NCBI GenBank assembly: GCA_964640665.1
Contig: CAZXHT010000001.1
Span: 62,001 to 126,000 of the forward strand
Source of the DNA: DATKYQ01 sp964640665
GTDB lineage: Bacteria; Myxococcota; B64-G9
Length of the DNA: 64,000 bases
Direction: 5' to 3'
The notes beneath the pieces were generated by a model. That model saw nothing but the letters and a program-made list of their open reading frames with translations, had not been told where the DNA came from and ran no database searches. The position numbers were made by a program, and so were the translations under genes. Shown here piece by piece: positions 7,608 to 16,181 of the stretch (its first letter is position 1; every line of letters begins with the position of its first letter).

Positions 7608-8288
7608 TCAAGGCGCTCCGCCCTCGTTCATTTGCCTGACGGTCTCGGCGGCAGCGGCCGCGACCTCGGCCAACAGAGGATCCTCCCGTTGCCGAGCCAG
7701 GCGCTCGAGCAAAGGCAGGCTGCGGGCATCTCCCAGGTGGGCCAGGCCGCGGGCGGCGTCCAGGCGATGGGTGTCGTCCGGGTTGGACAGTACCCCCTGC
7801 AATACATCCAGCGCCGCGGGCATTTTCAGCCGTCCCCATAGTTCGAGAGCCAAGCCGCGTTCCTCGGGTTTCTTCGAATCGAGACAAGCCGTGACGAAAT
7901 TCGTACCCTGCTCGTCGCCGCAGCTATGCAGCGCGGCCGCCGCCTGGAGTCTCTCGAGCGGGTGCAAGTGCCAGCGCCCGAAAAAACGCTTGAGCGCATC
8001 GTGAGAACCCCGCGCGCCGATTTCCGTCAGCGCCTCGAGCGCGGCGAAGCAAAACTCAATGCGGCCCAGCGCCCACAGGAGAGCATCCAGGCCACGCTCG
8101 TCGCCGAGCCAGGCTAACGCGCAGGCGGCCTTGAAGCGTACAATGACATCCTCGTCATCCAGCAACCCGGCCAGACCGTCCACCGCCCGCGGGTCACCTG
8201 CACGCCCCAACTCGTCGGCCGCCCGTCCGCGTTCGACAGAATCGGACGCGCCGATCTGCTCGATCAGCCTTTCGATGTCGCCAGGCAT
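7608..8288 (-). CDS. HEAT-repeat protein
   Basis: A 226-residue protein. The start at 8288 (MPGDIERL) is chosen for the GGAAGGA site about 10 bases upstream; the longer open frame upstream runs into metG. The whole length is helical repeats of the HEAT / PBS-lyase type, with units such as GRAADELGRAGDPRAVDGLAGLL, AACALAWLGDERGLDALL and AARGLAHLGDARSLPLL. Such proteins act as scaffolds or interaction surfaces. It lies between metG (40 bases upstream) and tatD (3-base gap), so it is co-transcribed with them. No catalytic motif is visible, and its partner is unknown. Confidence 0.8.
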   Translation of the reverse strand: MPGDIERLIEQIGASDSVERGRAADELGRAGDPRAVDGLAGLLDDEDVIVRFKAACALAWLGDERGLDALLWALGRIEFCFAALEALTEIGARGSHDALKRFFGRWHLHPLERLQAAAALHSCGDEQGTNFVTACLDSKKPEERGLALELWGRLKMPAALDVLQGVLSNPDDTHRLDAARGLAHLGDARSLPLLERLARQREDPLLAEVAAAAAETVRQMNEGGAP

Positions 8289-8328
8289 GCGGCAGGTCCT
8301 TCCGTGCGGGAGTCGCCTTCCGTGGGAG

Positions 8329-10266
8329 TCAATGCACCGATTCGCCGGCGGGAAGATCGCCTGTAAACTCGGCCAGCACGACGTTCTCTCCGCCGGGCCC
8401 GGAAGCCAGGACCATCCCCCGGGACTCCACGCCCATGAGTTTGACGGGTTCAAGGTTGGCCACCACCAGCAGCTTCTTGCCCACCAGTTCTTCGGGTGTG
8501 TAGGCCTTTCCGATGCCGGCCACTACCTGGCGCGGCTCGTCTTCTCCAAGGTCGATCTGCATTACGACGAGCTTGTTGCTCTTCGGCACACGCTGGGCGG
8601 ATTTGACTATTCCCAGTCGCAGGTCGACCTTCTGGAAGTCTTCGATAGACAGCATCTCTCCTCCCGGCTCGTTTTCTTTTCCTTCTTTCCTTGCAAAGCG
8701 CGCCTGAAGCCCCTCGGCCTGCTCGTCATCAATGCGTGGAAAGAGAGCAGGGCCGTTCTTGACCCGGGTACCGACCCCTAGACCGCCCCAGACCTCGATT
8801 TTTTCGTGTACAAGCTCTTCGGCTGAGGCGGATAGGCCAATCTGTTCTAACATTTTCTTGGCCGTCGCGGGCATGAATGGCGAAACCATCACGCCGATGA
8901 AACGCAGCGACTCGATGATATGGTAGATTACCGTCCCCAACCTATCCCGCTCGCCTTTTTTATTAAGCGCCCAGGGAGCAGCCTCGTCTATGTAACGGTT
9001 GGCGGCCCGTACCAGTTCCCAGATCGAACCCAGGGACTTATGGAAAGAGTAATGATCGAGATGCTCGGCGTATTCACGTGCAACCCGCAGGGCCACCTCT
9101 ACCAGGCGCTCCTCGATAGCTTGCCTTTCACCCGATCGGGGGACCAGTCCCTGGGTATATTTCTCTACCATGGTGATCGAACGACGCAATAGATTTCCCA
9201 GGTCGTTGGCCAACTCGGCGTTGATGCGTCCGATCAATGCCTGGTGGGAAAAGTCGCCGTCCAGTCCGAAGGGAACTTCGCGCAACAAGAAATACCTGAC
9301 CGGGTCGACGCCGTAGGCATCCACCAGCGCGTTGGGTTCCACCACGTTCATGAGGCTCTTGGACATCTTTTCGCCCTCGACGGTCCACCAGCCATGGGCA
9401 AAAACCGTCCTGGGCAGAGGCAGGTCCGCACTCAGCAAGAAAGTCGGCCAGTAAACGGCGTGGAAGCGCAGGATGTCCTTTCCGATCAGGTGGACGGCCG
9501 GCCAGAACTTCGTAAAAAGCTCGCCTCCCCCGCTCGACCCATCCCAGTCAAGCGCCGAAATGTAGTTGGTCAGGGCATCGAACCAGACGTAAACCACATG
9601 CGCCGGGTCGTCGGGTACGGCGATCCCCCAATCGAACGACGTTCGCGAAATACTCAGATCGCGCAGTCCCTCGCGCACGAAGCTCAGGATCTCGTTGCGC
9701 CGCATCTCGGGCAATATGAAATCCGGGTGGCCCTCGATGTAATCGATCAAGGGTTGTGTATATTTCGACATGCGGAAAAAGTAGCTTTTCTCCTTCAGGC
9801 GATCGAGCGGACGCTTGTGGATGGGACACAGGCCATCGTTAAACTGCGACTCGGTGTAGTACTCCTCGCAACCCGTACAGTACCAGCCCTCGTATTCTCC
9901 CAGGTAGATATCGCCCCTGTCCCGCACGCGCTCGAAGAGCTTCTTGACGACCTTCTCGTGCCGCGTCTGTGTCGTGCGGATAAAATCATCCGGCCGCACG
10001 TCGAGTTTTTCCCACAGCGCCTGAAAGCGCTCTACTACCCGATCGGCCAGCTCGATGGGTTGCATACCCTGGGACCGGGCAGCCTTGTCGATCTTCTGAC
10101 CGTGCTCGTCGGTGCCCGTCAAGAAGCGAACCCGCCTGCCCATCGAGCGGGCATGCCTGGCCATGACATCGGCGGCTATGGTGGTGTAGGCATGCCCGAT
10201 ATGAGGCACATCGTTGACATAGTAGATCGGGGTGGTCACGTAAAACGTATCGGACATAAAAGTCAT
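8329..10266 (-). CDS. metG: Methionyl-tRNA synthetase with C-terminal tRNA-binding OB domain
   Basis: A 645-residue class I synthetase that charges tRNA(Met). It has the HIGH signature at residues 22-25, a CxxC...CxxH zinc knuckle near residues 130-150 and a KMSKS loop near residue 300 (GEKMSKSLMNVV). The anticodon-binding helical domain follows, and residues ~535-645 form the EMAP/Trbp111-like OB fold (EDFQKVDLRLGIV) that aids tRNA binding and dimerisation. The ATG overlaps the stop of the ricT-like gene by ATGA; an alternative ATG three codons downstream (MSDTFYV) is equally plausible. Full length, no damage seen. Essential gene. Confidence 0.97.
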   Translation of the reverse strand: MTFMSDTFYVTTPIYYVNDVPHIGHAYTTIAADVMARHARSMGRRVRFLTGTDEHGQKIDKAARSQGMQPIELADRVVERFQALWEKLDVRPDDFIRTTQTRHEKVVKKLFERVRDRGDIYLGEYEGWYCTGCEEYYTESQFNDGLCPIHKRPLDRLKEKSYFFRMSKYTQPLIDYIEGHPDFILPEMRRNEILSFVREGLRDLSISRTSFDWGIAVPDDPAHVVYVWFDALTNYISALDWDGSSGGGELFTKFWPAVHLIGKDILRFHAVYWPTFLLSADLPLPRTVFAHGWWTVEGEKMSKSLMNVVEPNALVDAYGVDPVRYFLLREVPFGLDGDFSHQALIGRINAELANDLGNLLRRSITMVEKYTQGLVPRSGERQAIEERLVEVALRVAREYAEHLDHYSFHKSLGSIWELVRAANRYIDEAAPWALNKKGERDRLGTVIYHIIESLRFIGVMVSPFMPATAKKMLEQIGLSASAEELVHEKIEVWGGLGVGTRVKNGPALFPRIDDEQAEGLQARFARKEGKENEPGGEMLSIEDFQKVDLRLGIVKSAQRVPKSNKLVVMQIDLGEDEPRQVVAGIGKAYTPEELVGKKLLVVANLEPVKLMGVESRGMVLASGPGGENVVLAEFTGDLPAGESVH

Positions 10267-11486
10267 CTCTTGTTGCCATTTGGCAAAGCGGGGCCACCGG
10301 TAGCCCCGCTCCCGCGGGTTGGACTCTTGCCTGCCGGTTCTGTCTTCTGGCCTGCCTGCGATCTGGTCTTGTTCTTGCGTCTCCGTGATCGGCTGCGCGA
10401 GCGGCGCTTGCTCTTCTTTTTCTCGGGTGCAGTCTCGTCCTCTGCCGCCCCTCGCCTTCCTGCTTCAGGCCGTGGCTTCTTCCCGGCCGCGGCCTCTTTT
10501 ACCGGGGCGCTTCTCGATGTTCTGTTCTTTCCCTGGCCCTTTACCTGTCGACTGGCTTCACGTCCTCGATTATCTCGATCCTGGTCCCCGGTGAACGGCT
10601 CATCACCGTTGAGCTCCGCCAAGCTGAAAACGATCTGCCGATCTTCGAGCTGCACGCGTACCCGGCAACCGGGAATATCGAGATCGATCACCCTGCCGGA
10701 TCCAACGGGAGTTTCTATGTCCCTGCCCACCCGCGGCAGCAGCTTTCTCTGTTCACGATAGACCTTGTCCTCGTAAAGCAGGCAGCACATCAACCTGCCG
10801 CACAGGCCCGACAACTTCTGCGGATTGAGCGCCAGGTTCTGGTTCTTGGCCATCTTGATCGACACCGGGGAAAACTTGCGTAAGAAACGCGAGCAACACA
10901 GTTGTTGACCGCAAATGCCTATTCCGCCCAGCATCTTGGATTCGTCGCGCACGCCGATCTGGCGCATCTCGATCCTGACGTGCAGTTGCTTGGCAAGATC
11001 GCGAACCAGGTTGCGGAAATCGACCCGTCCGTCCGCGGAGAAGTAAAAGATGGCTTTATTGCCTCCATGCAGATATGCGACCTGGATCAGCTTCATCGGC
11101 AATCCATGTTGCTCGATCATCTTCGAACATGTCTGCAACGCCTCTTCTTCTCTCTTCTTGTTGCGTCTGATGAGCATCAGGTCGCCCGAGCCGACCCGGC
11201 GGATCACGCGCTGCAGCGACCCTCTCCTGGGCCTCTCGACCATGAACACCACCCGGCCGAGATTGAGATCCCTGGCGTTGTCCACAAGGACAGGGTCACC
11301 GACGCTAAGTTTTAACCCATGGGGATCGAACTCGCCGACCTTCCCGTCAGCAAAGACAACCCCGACAACGCGGTCAACCCGTGTAGCGGACTTATCCGCA
11401 TCGGGGGCGGCCGGAGCGGCTTCGTCACCCGCAGGTGCGCCGTTCTGATCGACAGCAGTCGGATCTTTCCCGGTTTCGGTAGTCAC
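10263..11486 (-). CDS. ricT: RicT/YaaT (PSP1-domain) protein with basic Arg/Ser-rich tail
   Basis: A 407-residue protein starting with GTG that overlaps the stop of holB. Residues ~40-270 are the PSP1 domain with the family signatures GGIGICGQQLCCSRFL, SIKMAKNQNLALNP and SGLCGRLMCCLLYE. The cysteines bind a [4Fe-4S] cluster in the Bacillus Y-complex (RicA-RicF-RicT), which promotes RNA processing by RNase Y. The residues after ~300 form a tail of about 100 residues, very rich in Lys/Arg/Ser (KKKSKRRSRSRSRRR), that the Bacillus protein lacks and that could bind RNA. The holB-ricT-metG-tatD order is conserved in many bacteria and supports the call. Whether an RNase Y partner exists cannot be seen here. 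Confidence 0.9.
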   Translation of the reverse strand: MTTETGKDPTAVDQNGAPAGDEAAPAAPDADKSATRVDRVVGVVFADGKVGEFDPHGLKLSVGDPVLVDNARDLNLGRVVFMVERPRRGSLQRVIRRVGSGDLMLIRRNKKREEEALQTCSKMIEQHGLPMKLIQVAYLHGGNKAIFYFSADGRVDFRNLVRDLAKQLHVRIEMRQIGVRDESKMLGGIGICGQQLCCSRFLRKFSPVSIKMAKNQNLALNPQKLSGLCGRLMCCLLYEDKVYREQRKLLPRVGRDIETPVGSGRVIDLDIPGCRVRVQLEDRQIVFSLAELNGDEPFTGDQDRDNRGREASRQVKGQGKNRTSRSAPVKEAAAGKKPRPEAGRRGAAEDETAPEKKKSKRRSRSRSRRRKNKTRSQAGQKTEPAGKSPTRGSGATGGPALPNGNKR

Positions 11487-12514
11487 GCGGCCCTCATCGA
11501 CAGCAGTAAAGACTCCATGGCCAGGCGCGGGTTGGCGTTCACCCGCTGCGAATCCCGCGTGCCCCTGATCGACTCTATCCAGCGCATCAGGCGTCGTGGC
11601 GTGGTGCGCGCCACTGATTCCCGGAGGTTATCGGCCCGGTCGAGGTTGACGAGCATCTCGGCCGGCGCCCCAAGCCTGGCCAACAGCATGTCGCGGCACC
11701 ACAACTCGAGCAACTCTAAAGCCTGCAGCAGGGCGCTTCTGTCCCGCCCGTGGACCTCGGCGGTTGAAAGCAGATCTTCGAGGTCGCATTCCGAAATCCT
11801 GGTCGTCACGTCTGCAATGCTGTCACGCAGGGGAAGTACGTTGCCAAGGACCAGCGCCTGAGCCCTGCCCAGGCTGCCCTGAGCCATGGCCGCGTACACC
11901 TGGGCGGTCTTCTCGTCAAGCTCGTGACGCTCGACAAGAAATGCCGCGATCGACTCGCGGGCCACTGCTCCAAAGGACAATGCCTGGCAGCGGGATCTGA
12001 CGGTAGAAAGCAACGCCTCCGGCTGGGCCGTGACCAGGATGATCACCGAGTCGGGACTGGGCTCTTCCAAGGTCTTCAGAAAGCGGTTCTGGCAGTGGTC
12101 GTTCATCTGCTGGGCGTCGGCCACGATGACGACCTTGAAGCGCCCCAGGTAGGGCCGGTGCCGAAACAAGGCGGCCAGCTCGTCGATTTGTTCGTTGCGA
12201 ATTTGCCGCGATGTCGCGCTACGCCCCTGTTTCTCGATTATTCCCCGATCGATGAGCCCCTGTTCCGAGGCTACCAGGCGCACGTCGGGGTGATTGCCGC
12301 TTACGATCTTTTTGCAGCTTGAGCAGCTCTCGCAAGGCGCCCCCTCGCCGGCCGTACAGTTAAGAGCCTTGGCGAAGGCCAGAGCCAGTAGTTCCTTCCC
12401 GACTCCGTCGGGGCCGTAGAACAGGTAGGCATGCGCAACTTTCCCGGCCAGCCGCGCTCGCTCGAGCTGGGCAATTTGTCGCTCATGACCTAAAATTGCA
12501 TCGTACGCCGTCAC
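11483..12514 (-). CDS. holB: DNA polymerase III delta' subunit
   Basis: A clamp-loader AAA+ protein, about 343 residues from the GTG at 12514 (then TAYDAILGHERQI). This start is chosen because the family begins with this segment; the open frame further upstream overlaps kamA and has no homology-like features. The Walker A-like loop GPDGVGKE lacks the usual Thr/Ser, as expected for delta', which does not hydrolyse ATP. A four-cysteine zinc motif (CTAGEGAPCESCSSC) is present, then the SRC motif region RSRCQALSFG near the sensor. Delta' helps load the beta clamp in replication. It is followed by ricT with a GTGA overlap. No good ribosome-binding site precedes the GTG, so the start is uncertain by some codons. 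Confidence 0.88.
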   Translation of the reverse strand: MTAYDAILGHERQIAQLERARLAGKVAHAYLFYGPDGVGKELLALAFAKALNCTAGEGAPCESCSSCKKIVSGNHPDVRLVASEQGLIDRGIIEKQGRSATSRQIRNEQIDELAALFRHRPYLGRFKVVIVADAQQMNDHCQNRFLKTLEEPSPDSVIILVTAQPEALLSTVRSRCQALSFGAVARESIAAFLVERHELDEKTAQVYAAMAQGSLGRAQALVLGNVLPLRDSIADVTTRISECDLEDLLSTAEVHGRDRSALLQALELLELWCRDMLLARLGAPAEMLVNLDRADNLRESVARTTPRRLMRWIESIRGTRDSQRVNANPRLAMESLLLSMRAA

Positions 12515-12548
12515 AGCGCGGCCATTGTGATCTACGGGGCCGCGGAAG

Positions 12549-13667
12549 TCAAAGGAAATGGCCAGGCTCCTGTGGTTCGGGGTAGGAGAAGCTCTTGCCT
12601 TCGAAGTTACGAAGCAACGTGCAACTCGGATCGGAAGACACAATGTACTGTGGCAGCAGGGGGATCTTGCCCCCGCCGCCGGGGACATCCACCACGAAAG
12701 TGGGAATAGCCAATCCACTCAGGCGACCCCGCAAGAAATCCATGATCTCGACCCCGCGCGCCAGCGGCGTTCGGAAGTGCTCCACTCCGCGCACCAGGTC
12801 GCACTGGTGCAAATAGTAGGGTCTGACGCGAATACGCACCAAGCCGCGAAAGAGAGTCTCCAATACGTGCGGATTGTCGTTGACCCCGCGCAACAAGACG
12901 GTCTGGTTGCCCAGCGGGATGCCGGCGTCCGCCAGCCGGGCGCAGGCCCCGGCGGCCTGCGGGGTGAGTTCCTGCGGGTGGTTGAAGTGGGTATTGATCC
13001 ACAGCGGGTGATAGCGGCGCAGCATGGCCGCCAGCTTGTCTGTTATTCGCATCGGCAAGGTGACCGGCATGCGGCTGCCGATGCGGATGATGTCAACACT
13101 GGACACCGAACGAATGGCGCTCAGGATCTTCTCAAGGACATTGTCCGCAAGAGTCAGCGGGTCGCCGCCTGAGACGATAACATCGCGGATCTCGGGGTGT
13201 TGTTGCAGATAGGCGACAGCCCGACCCAGCCTTGCGGCCGAGATGACCGACTCACGTTGCCCGGTGACGCGCTTGCGGGTGCAATGCCGGCAGTAGCTTG
13301 CGCAGATAGAGGTGGAAATCAAAAGCGCTCGATCGGTATAGCGGTGCACCAGGCCGGGAACAGGCGTATAGCGTTCCTCTTCCAGCGGGTCGTCGCCAAG
13401 GTAAGGAGGATCGACGAGTTCGAGCCCTTGCGGCACGGACATGGCAAAGACCGGATCGCCGGGATCGAGCCGCCGTATGAGCGAGGCATAGTAAGGAGAA
13501 ATAGCCAGCGGAAAACGAGCCTCCGCCTCGGTCACACCACCTGGAACGACGTGCCAGCCGAAGGCCGCGGCCAGGTCGGCCACGGAGCGAATCCGGTTGC
13601 GCATCTGCCAGCGCCAGTCGTTCCACTCCTCCCCGATCACTTTCTCTGTCTCGCATGAAAGCTGCAT
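12549..13667 (-). CDS. Lysine 2,3-aminomutase-family radical SAM enzyme
   Basis: A ~372-residue KamA-type protein. I use the ATG at 13667 (MQLSCETEK); a TTG five codons earlier is also open. The family opening EWNDWRWQMRNRI is present. The cluster-binding CxxxCxxC appears as CASYCRHCTRKR. Two aspartates that hold the lysine substrate in the Clostridium enzyme have counterparts in HQCDLVRG and VVDVPGGGGK, which argues for lysine over glutamate as substrate. Members either make beta-lysine as a metabolite or osmolyte, or (EpmB) modify elongation factor P together with EpmA. The gene leads the holB-ricT-metG run, with 35 bases before holB. No EpmA homologue is in the window, so the role stays open. 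Confidence 0.88.
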   Translation of the reverse strand: MQLSCETEKVIGEEWNDWRWQMRNRIRSVADLAAAFGWHVVPGGVTEAEARFPLAISPYYASLIRRLDPGDPVFAMSVPQGLELVDPPYLGDDPLEEERYTPVPGLVHRYTDRALLISTSICASYCRHCTRKRVTGQRESVISAARLGRAVAYLQQHPEIRDVIVSGGDPLTLADNVLEKILSAIRSVSSVDIIRIGSRMPVTLPMRITDKLAAMLRRYHPLWINTHFNHPQELTPQAAGACARLADAGIPLGNQTVLLRGVNDNPHVLETLFRGLVRIRVRPYYLHQCDLVRGVEHFRTPLARGVEIMDFLRGRLSGLAIPTFVVDVPGGGGKIPLLPQYIVSSDPSCTLLRNFEGKSFSYPEPQEPGHFL

Positions 13668-13682
13668 GGCCTGCCTAGTCAA

Positions 13683-13791
13683 GTTACCAGCTACTTCGGA
13701 GGGAAAAGGGGTCCAGTTCGGTTTGGGCGATCTCTAAAAACCGTATTCGCATCTAGTACTGCATTTTCGCAAGAACTTTGACAGAAAGCAT
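13683..13791. other. Short divergent gap upstream of kamA
   Basis: The 109 bases between kamA (leftward) and the small DUF2283-associated gene (rightward) should hold the kamA promoter, but I cannot place a convincing -35/-10 pair. Nothing else was seen. Confidence 0.3.
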
Positions 13792-14031
13792 TTGCTCCCG
13801 TTCAACTTCCCGACTCAAATACTACCGAAATGCGGAAGCTCATGCAAATCCACATCACTCCCACCTTGCTTGGCACTTTCTTTGCTTGAAAAGAGATCGA
13901 GCCGTGCCGATGGCAGGATCAGAAAGTGGGCAAAGATAGTCGAGGCGGGAAAATATTTAAGGGTTGTTTTACTCGAAGATGGAGAAACGATTCATAGTGC
14001 CTTCTTCGACAAGTCGTTCAAGGAGGACTAG
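13792..14031 (+). CDS. Small protein, C-terminal half of a DUF2283-partner family (possibly 5'-truncated)
   Basis: The 79-residue frame has an uninformative first half and a recognisable second half: DGRIRKWAKI, KYLRVVLLEDGET, IHSAFFDKSFK. This looks like the C-terminal half of a small protein that is often encoded just before a DUF2283 gene. The N-terminal half of that family seems missing or out of frame here, and no clear ribosome-binding site precedes the ATG. It may be a decayed gene. It ends three bases before the DUF2283 gene. Such pairs have been proposed to be toxin-antitoxin-like, but I do not assert that here. Confidence 0.5.
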   Translation: MLPFNFPTQILPKCGSSCKSTSLPPCLALSLLEKRSSRADGRIRKWAKIVEAGKYLRVVLLEDGETIHSAFFDKSFKED

Positions 14032-14034
14032 ATC

Positions 14035-14241
14035 ATGAAAGTGAAATATTTTACCGATACGGATACTGCTCATGTCGAATTTACGGACAGAGGGGTACAC
14101 GAGACAAGGGAGATCAGTGAGAATATCTATGTAGATATGGATGAAAAGGGAAATATCGTAAGTATGACCATTGAACACGCGAAAGCCAACGCGGGACTCT
14201 GGGAGTTCTCATATCAGGAGATGTCCCGTCAAACCGCATGA
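14035..14241 (+). CDS. DUF2283 domain protein
   Basis: A 68-residue protein with the DUF2283 pattern: MKVKYFTDTDTAHVEF near the N-terminus, then ISENIYVDMDEKGNIVSMTIEHA. AAGGAGGA lies at a good distance upstream of the ATG, within the end of the preceding small gene, so translation is well supported and coupled. The function of the family is unknown. It commonly sits next to a second small gene, as here. The base composition is lower in GC than that of the flanking operons, which would fit acquisition. Confidence 0.8.
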   Translation: MKVKYFTDTDTAHVEFTDRGVHETREISENIYVDMDEKGNIVSMTIEHAKANAGLWEFSYQEMSRQTA

Positions 14242-14273
14242 AAATGCCAGGCCGAGGCAGGTAGAGTGGAAGA

Positions 14274-16178
14274 TTGGGGGACGTACCTCTGCTGCGGTTG
14301 CATCGCCGGGTGGCTCGGGATACACTTTCGGCCGTGATCCGTAAGCGATTACGTTACCAGTCTCCGAGGATGCAGGCTGCCTCGCGGAAGATCAAGGATC
14401 CCGTCCGGGCTACCCGGTTGCTGGAGTTGGCCCGGGGATACCTCGATGCCGGCGCGCCGGAGGCGGCGGCCGACGTGCTGGGTCGCGCCGTGGTTATCGA
14501 TCCCGACAACATCGAGCTGCGCATCCGGCTGGCGGAAGCGCTCTACCGCCGGGGGGCTTTCGACTCGGCGCTGGCCTGGCTCGATCCGCTATGCGATCGT
14601 GGCCCGGCCAGAGTGAACGTGCTGCGCGGCCGGATCCTCTCTGACCTGCGACGGGCATCAGAGGCCGTGGGTGCCTTTCGCCTGGCGATCGAACAGGGAG
14701 TCTGTGATCATCAAACACGCCTGTATCTCGCGGCGGCTCTTATCGCTTCCGGCCTGCTCGACGAGGCCGGCAACGAAATCGACGCCGTTCTGGACAGCCG
14801 GCCCGGAAACAGCGACGGACTGATGCTGAGCGCCACGGCAATGATTGAGGCGGGCCGTCATGACGAGGCCCTGCGCACCCTGGCTTTAATCGACGAAGAA
14901 AATCGCAGTGCCGAGCATTTCCTGCTGACCGCCCGGACCGAATTGCTGGCCGGCAAACCGGCCACGCGGATCGAACGAACTTTTCTTGCCGGGATGCAAC
15001 GCTTTCCCGCGGACGGCAGGCTGCGCTTGGCATTCGCCCGCATGCTGGCCTCGCGTCGCGGTCGCGATCCGCAAGCGGCCTCGCGGGCAATCTCTCTGCT
15101 TGAAGAAATCGGCTCGGGACAGGCCTTGCCCGAGGCCCTGTTCCTGTTGGCCCAGATTCTTGCAGACACCCCCGAAGACCGGGAGCGGGCGGCTGTCTGT
15201 TATCAGCGCGGCCTGTCGCTGCGGCCCGATGATCCGGCGGGCCTGGCCGGCATGGGAGAACTCTTGCTCTTACAGGGCCGGCCGGGCCATGCCGTGCATT
15301 GGTTGATAAACTCGCTGCTTTCGGATCCCGAGCGCTCGGGCACAATCGAGAGCCTGGCCAAGGCCCTGTGCGCCATCGCCGACGACGAAGCCGTGGCGCG
15401 CTGGCTGGGTCTTATCACCTCGGCCTTGCCGACCCGGGCGCCGGCGGTTCTGACTCACCTGCTGCGCTTCGTACAGGAGGCCGGGCGCACGGATGCCTAC
15501 GAGGACGTGCGCCGCGAAGGTCACCGCATGAAGAATCTGGTTGCGGTGCTGGCCAACCGCCTGCAGACCGAGGCCGATCCACGGCTGCGGGAGCAGTTCG
15601 ACGTCCTCTATCGCGATTGGACGGATTTCCTTGGGCGCATCAGGTTACCCGTGCCGGCTCCGGCATTGCTCGCGCCCGGCGAGCTGCTCAAACGGGCCAT
15701 TGACGAAGCAGCAGAGATTCCCGGAAGCGTACGCCTGTTCCTGCCGGCCAACCTCCCGCAGGTTAAAGGCGACCGGGACGGCCTGGCCGGTGCTCTAGCC
15801 AACGTCATCAGGAACGCAGTCCAGTCCGCGCCTCATGACAAGCTGGTGCGAGTGGCGGCCCGCAGCCGGCCGGGAAGCGGTTGGCTGGAGATTGCCATAA
15901 GCGACGAAGGCCCGGGTATAGACCTTATGGATCAGGGCCGCATTTTCGAGGCCGGCTTCTCTACCCGCGAAGGCGGCTCCGGCCTGGGGCTTTCGATCAC
16001 CCAGCGGGTGATCATGTTGCACGGGGGAAGAATCTCGGTGGCCAGCGCTCCCGGCGGACCTACGACGTTCACCATCCGACTCCCGGTCGCGGATGTGCCG
16101 CTGCCGCAAGAGACCGCGGCCTGGCCGTCGCTTTCTTTCGAACGGCGCATCCGGAAACAATCCGGGACGGGAGCCTGA
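14274..16178 (+). CDS. TPR-containing histidine kinase
   Basis: About 600-634 residues. The widest frame starts with TTG at 14274; an ATG at 14370 (MQAASRK) is the other candidate. Neither has a convincing ribosome-binding site. Residues ~40-400 are tetratricopeptide-like helical repeats (LLELARGYLDAGAPEAAADVL, LRIRLAEALYRRGAFDSALAWL). Residues ~415-460 form the dimerisation helix with the likely phospho-accepting His in GHRMKNLV. The HATPase domain follows, with N box NVIRNAVQSA, G1 DEGPGID and the F/G2 region IFEAGFSTREGGSGLGLS. No membrane segment is seen, so it is cytoplasmic, and its TPR part probably senses a protein partner. The next gene, three bases away, encodes its likely response regulator. 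Confidence 0.87.
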   Translation: MGDVPLLRLHRRVARDTLSAVIRKRLRYQSPRMQAASRKIKDPVRATRLLELARGYLDAGAPEAAADVLGRAVVIDPDNIELRIRLAEALYRRGAFDSALAWLDPLCDRGPARVNVLRGRILSDLRRASEAVGAFRLAIEQGVCDHQTRLYLAAALIASGLLDEAGNEIDAVLDSRPGNSDGLMLSATAMIEAGRHDEALRTLALIDEENRSAEHFLLTARTELLAGKPATRIERTFLAGMQRFPADGRLRLAFARMLASRRGRDPQAASRAISLLEEIGSGQALPEALFLLAQILADTPEDRERAAVCYQRGLSLRPDDPAGLAGMGELLLLQGRPGHAVHWLINSLLSDPERSGTIESLAKALCAIADDEAVARWLGLITSALPTRAPAVLTHLLRFVQEAGRTDAYEDVRREGHRMKNLVAVLANRLQTEADPRLREQFDVLYRDWTDFLGRIRLPVPAPALLAPGELLKRAIDEAAEIPGSVRLFLPANLPQVKGDRDGLAGALANVIRNAVQSAPHDKLVRVAARSRPGSGWLEIAISDEGPGIDLMDQGRIFEAGFSTREGGSGLGLSITQRVIMLHGGRISVASAPGGPTTFTIRLPVADVPLPQETAAWPSLSFERRIRKQSGTGA

Positions 16179-16181
16179 GGC

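Noticed and set aside
9244..10761. 505-codon plus-strand open frame opposite metG and ricT
   Set aside because: It spans two well-supported genes on the other strand and shows no domain.
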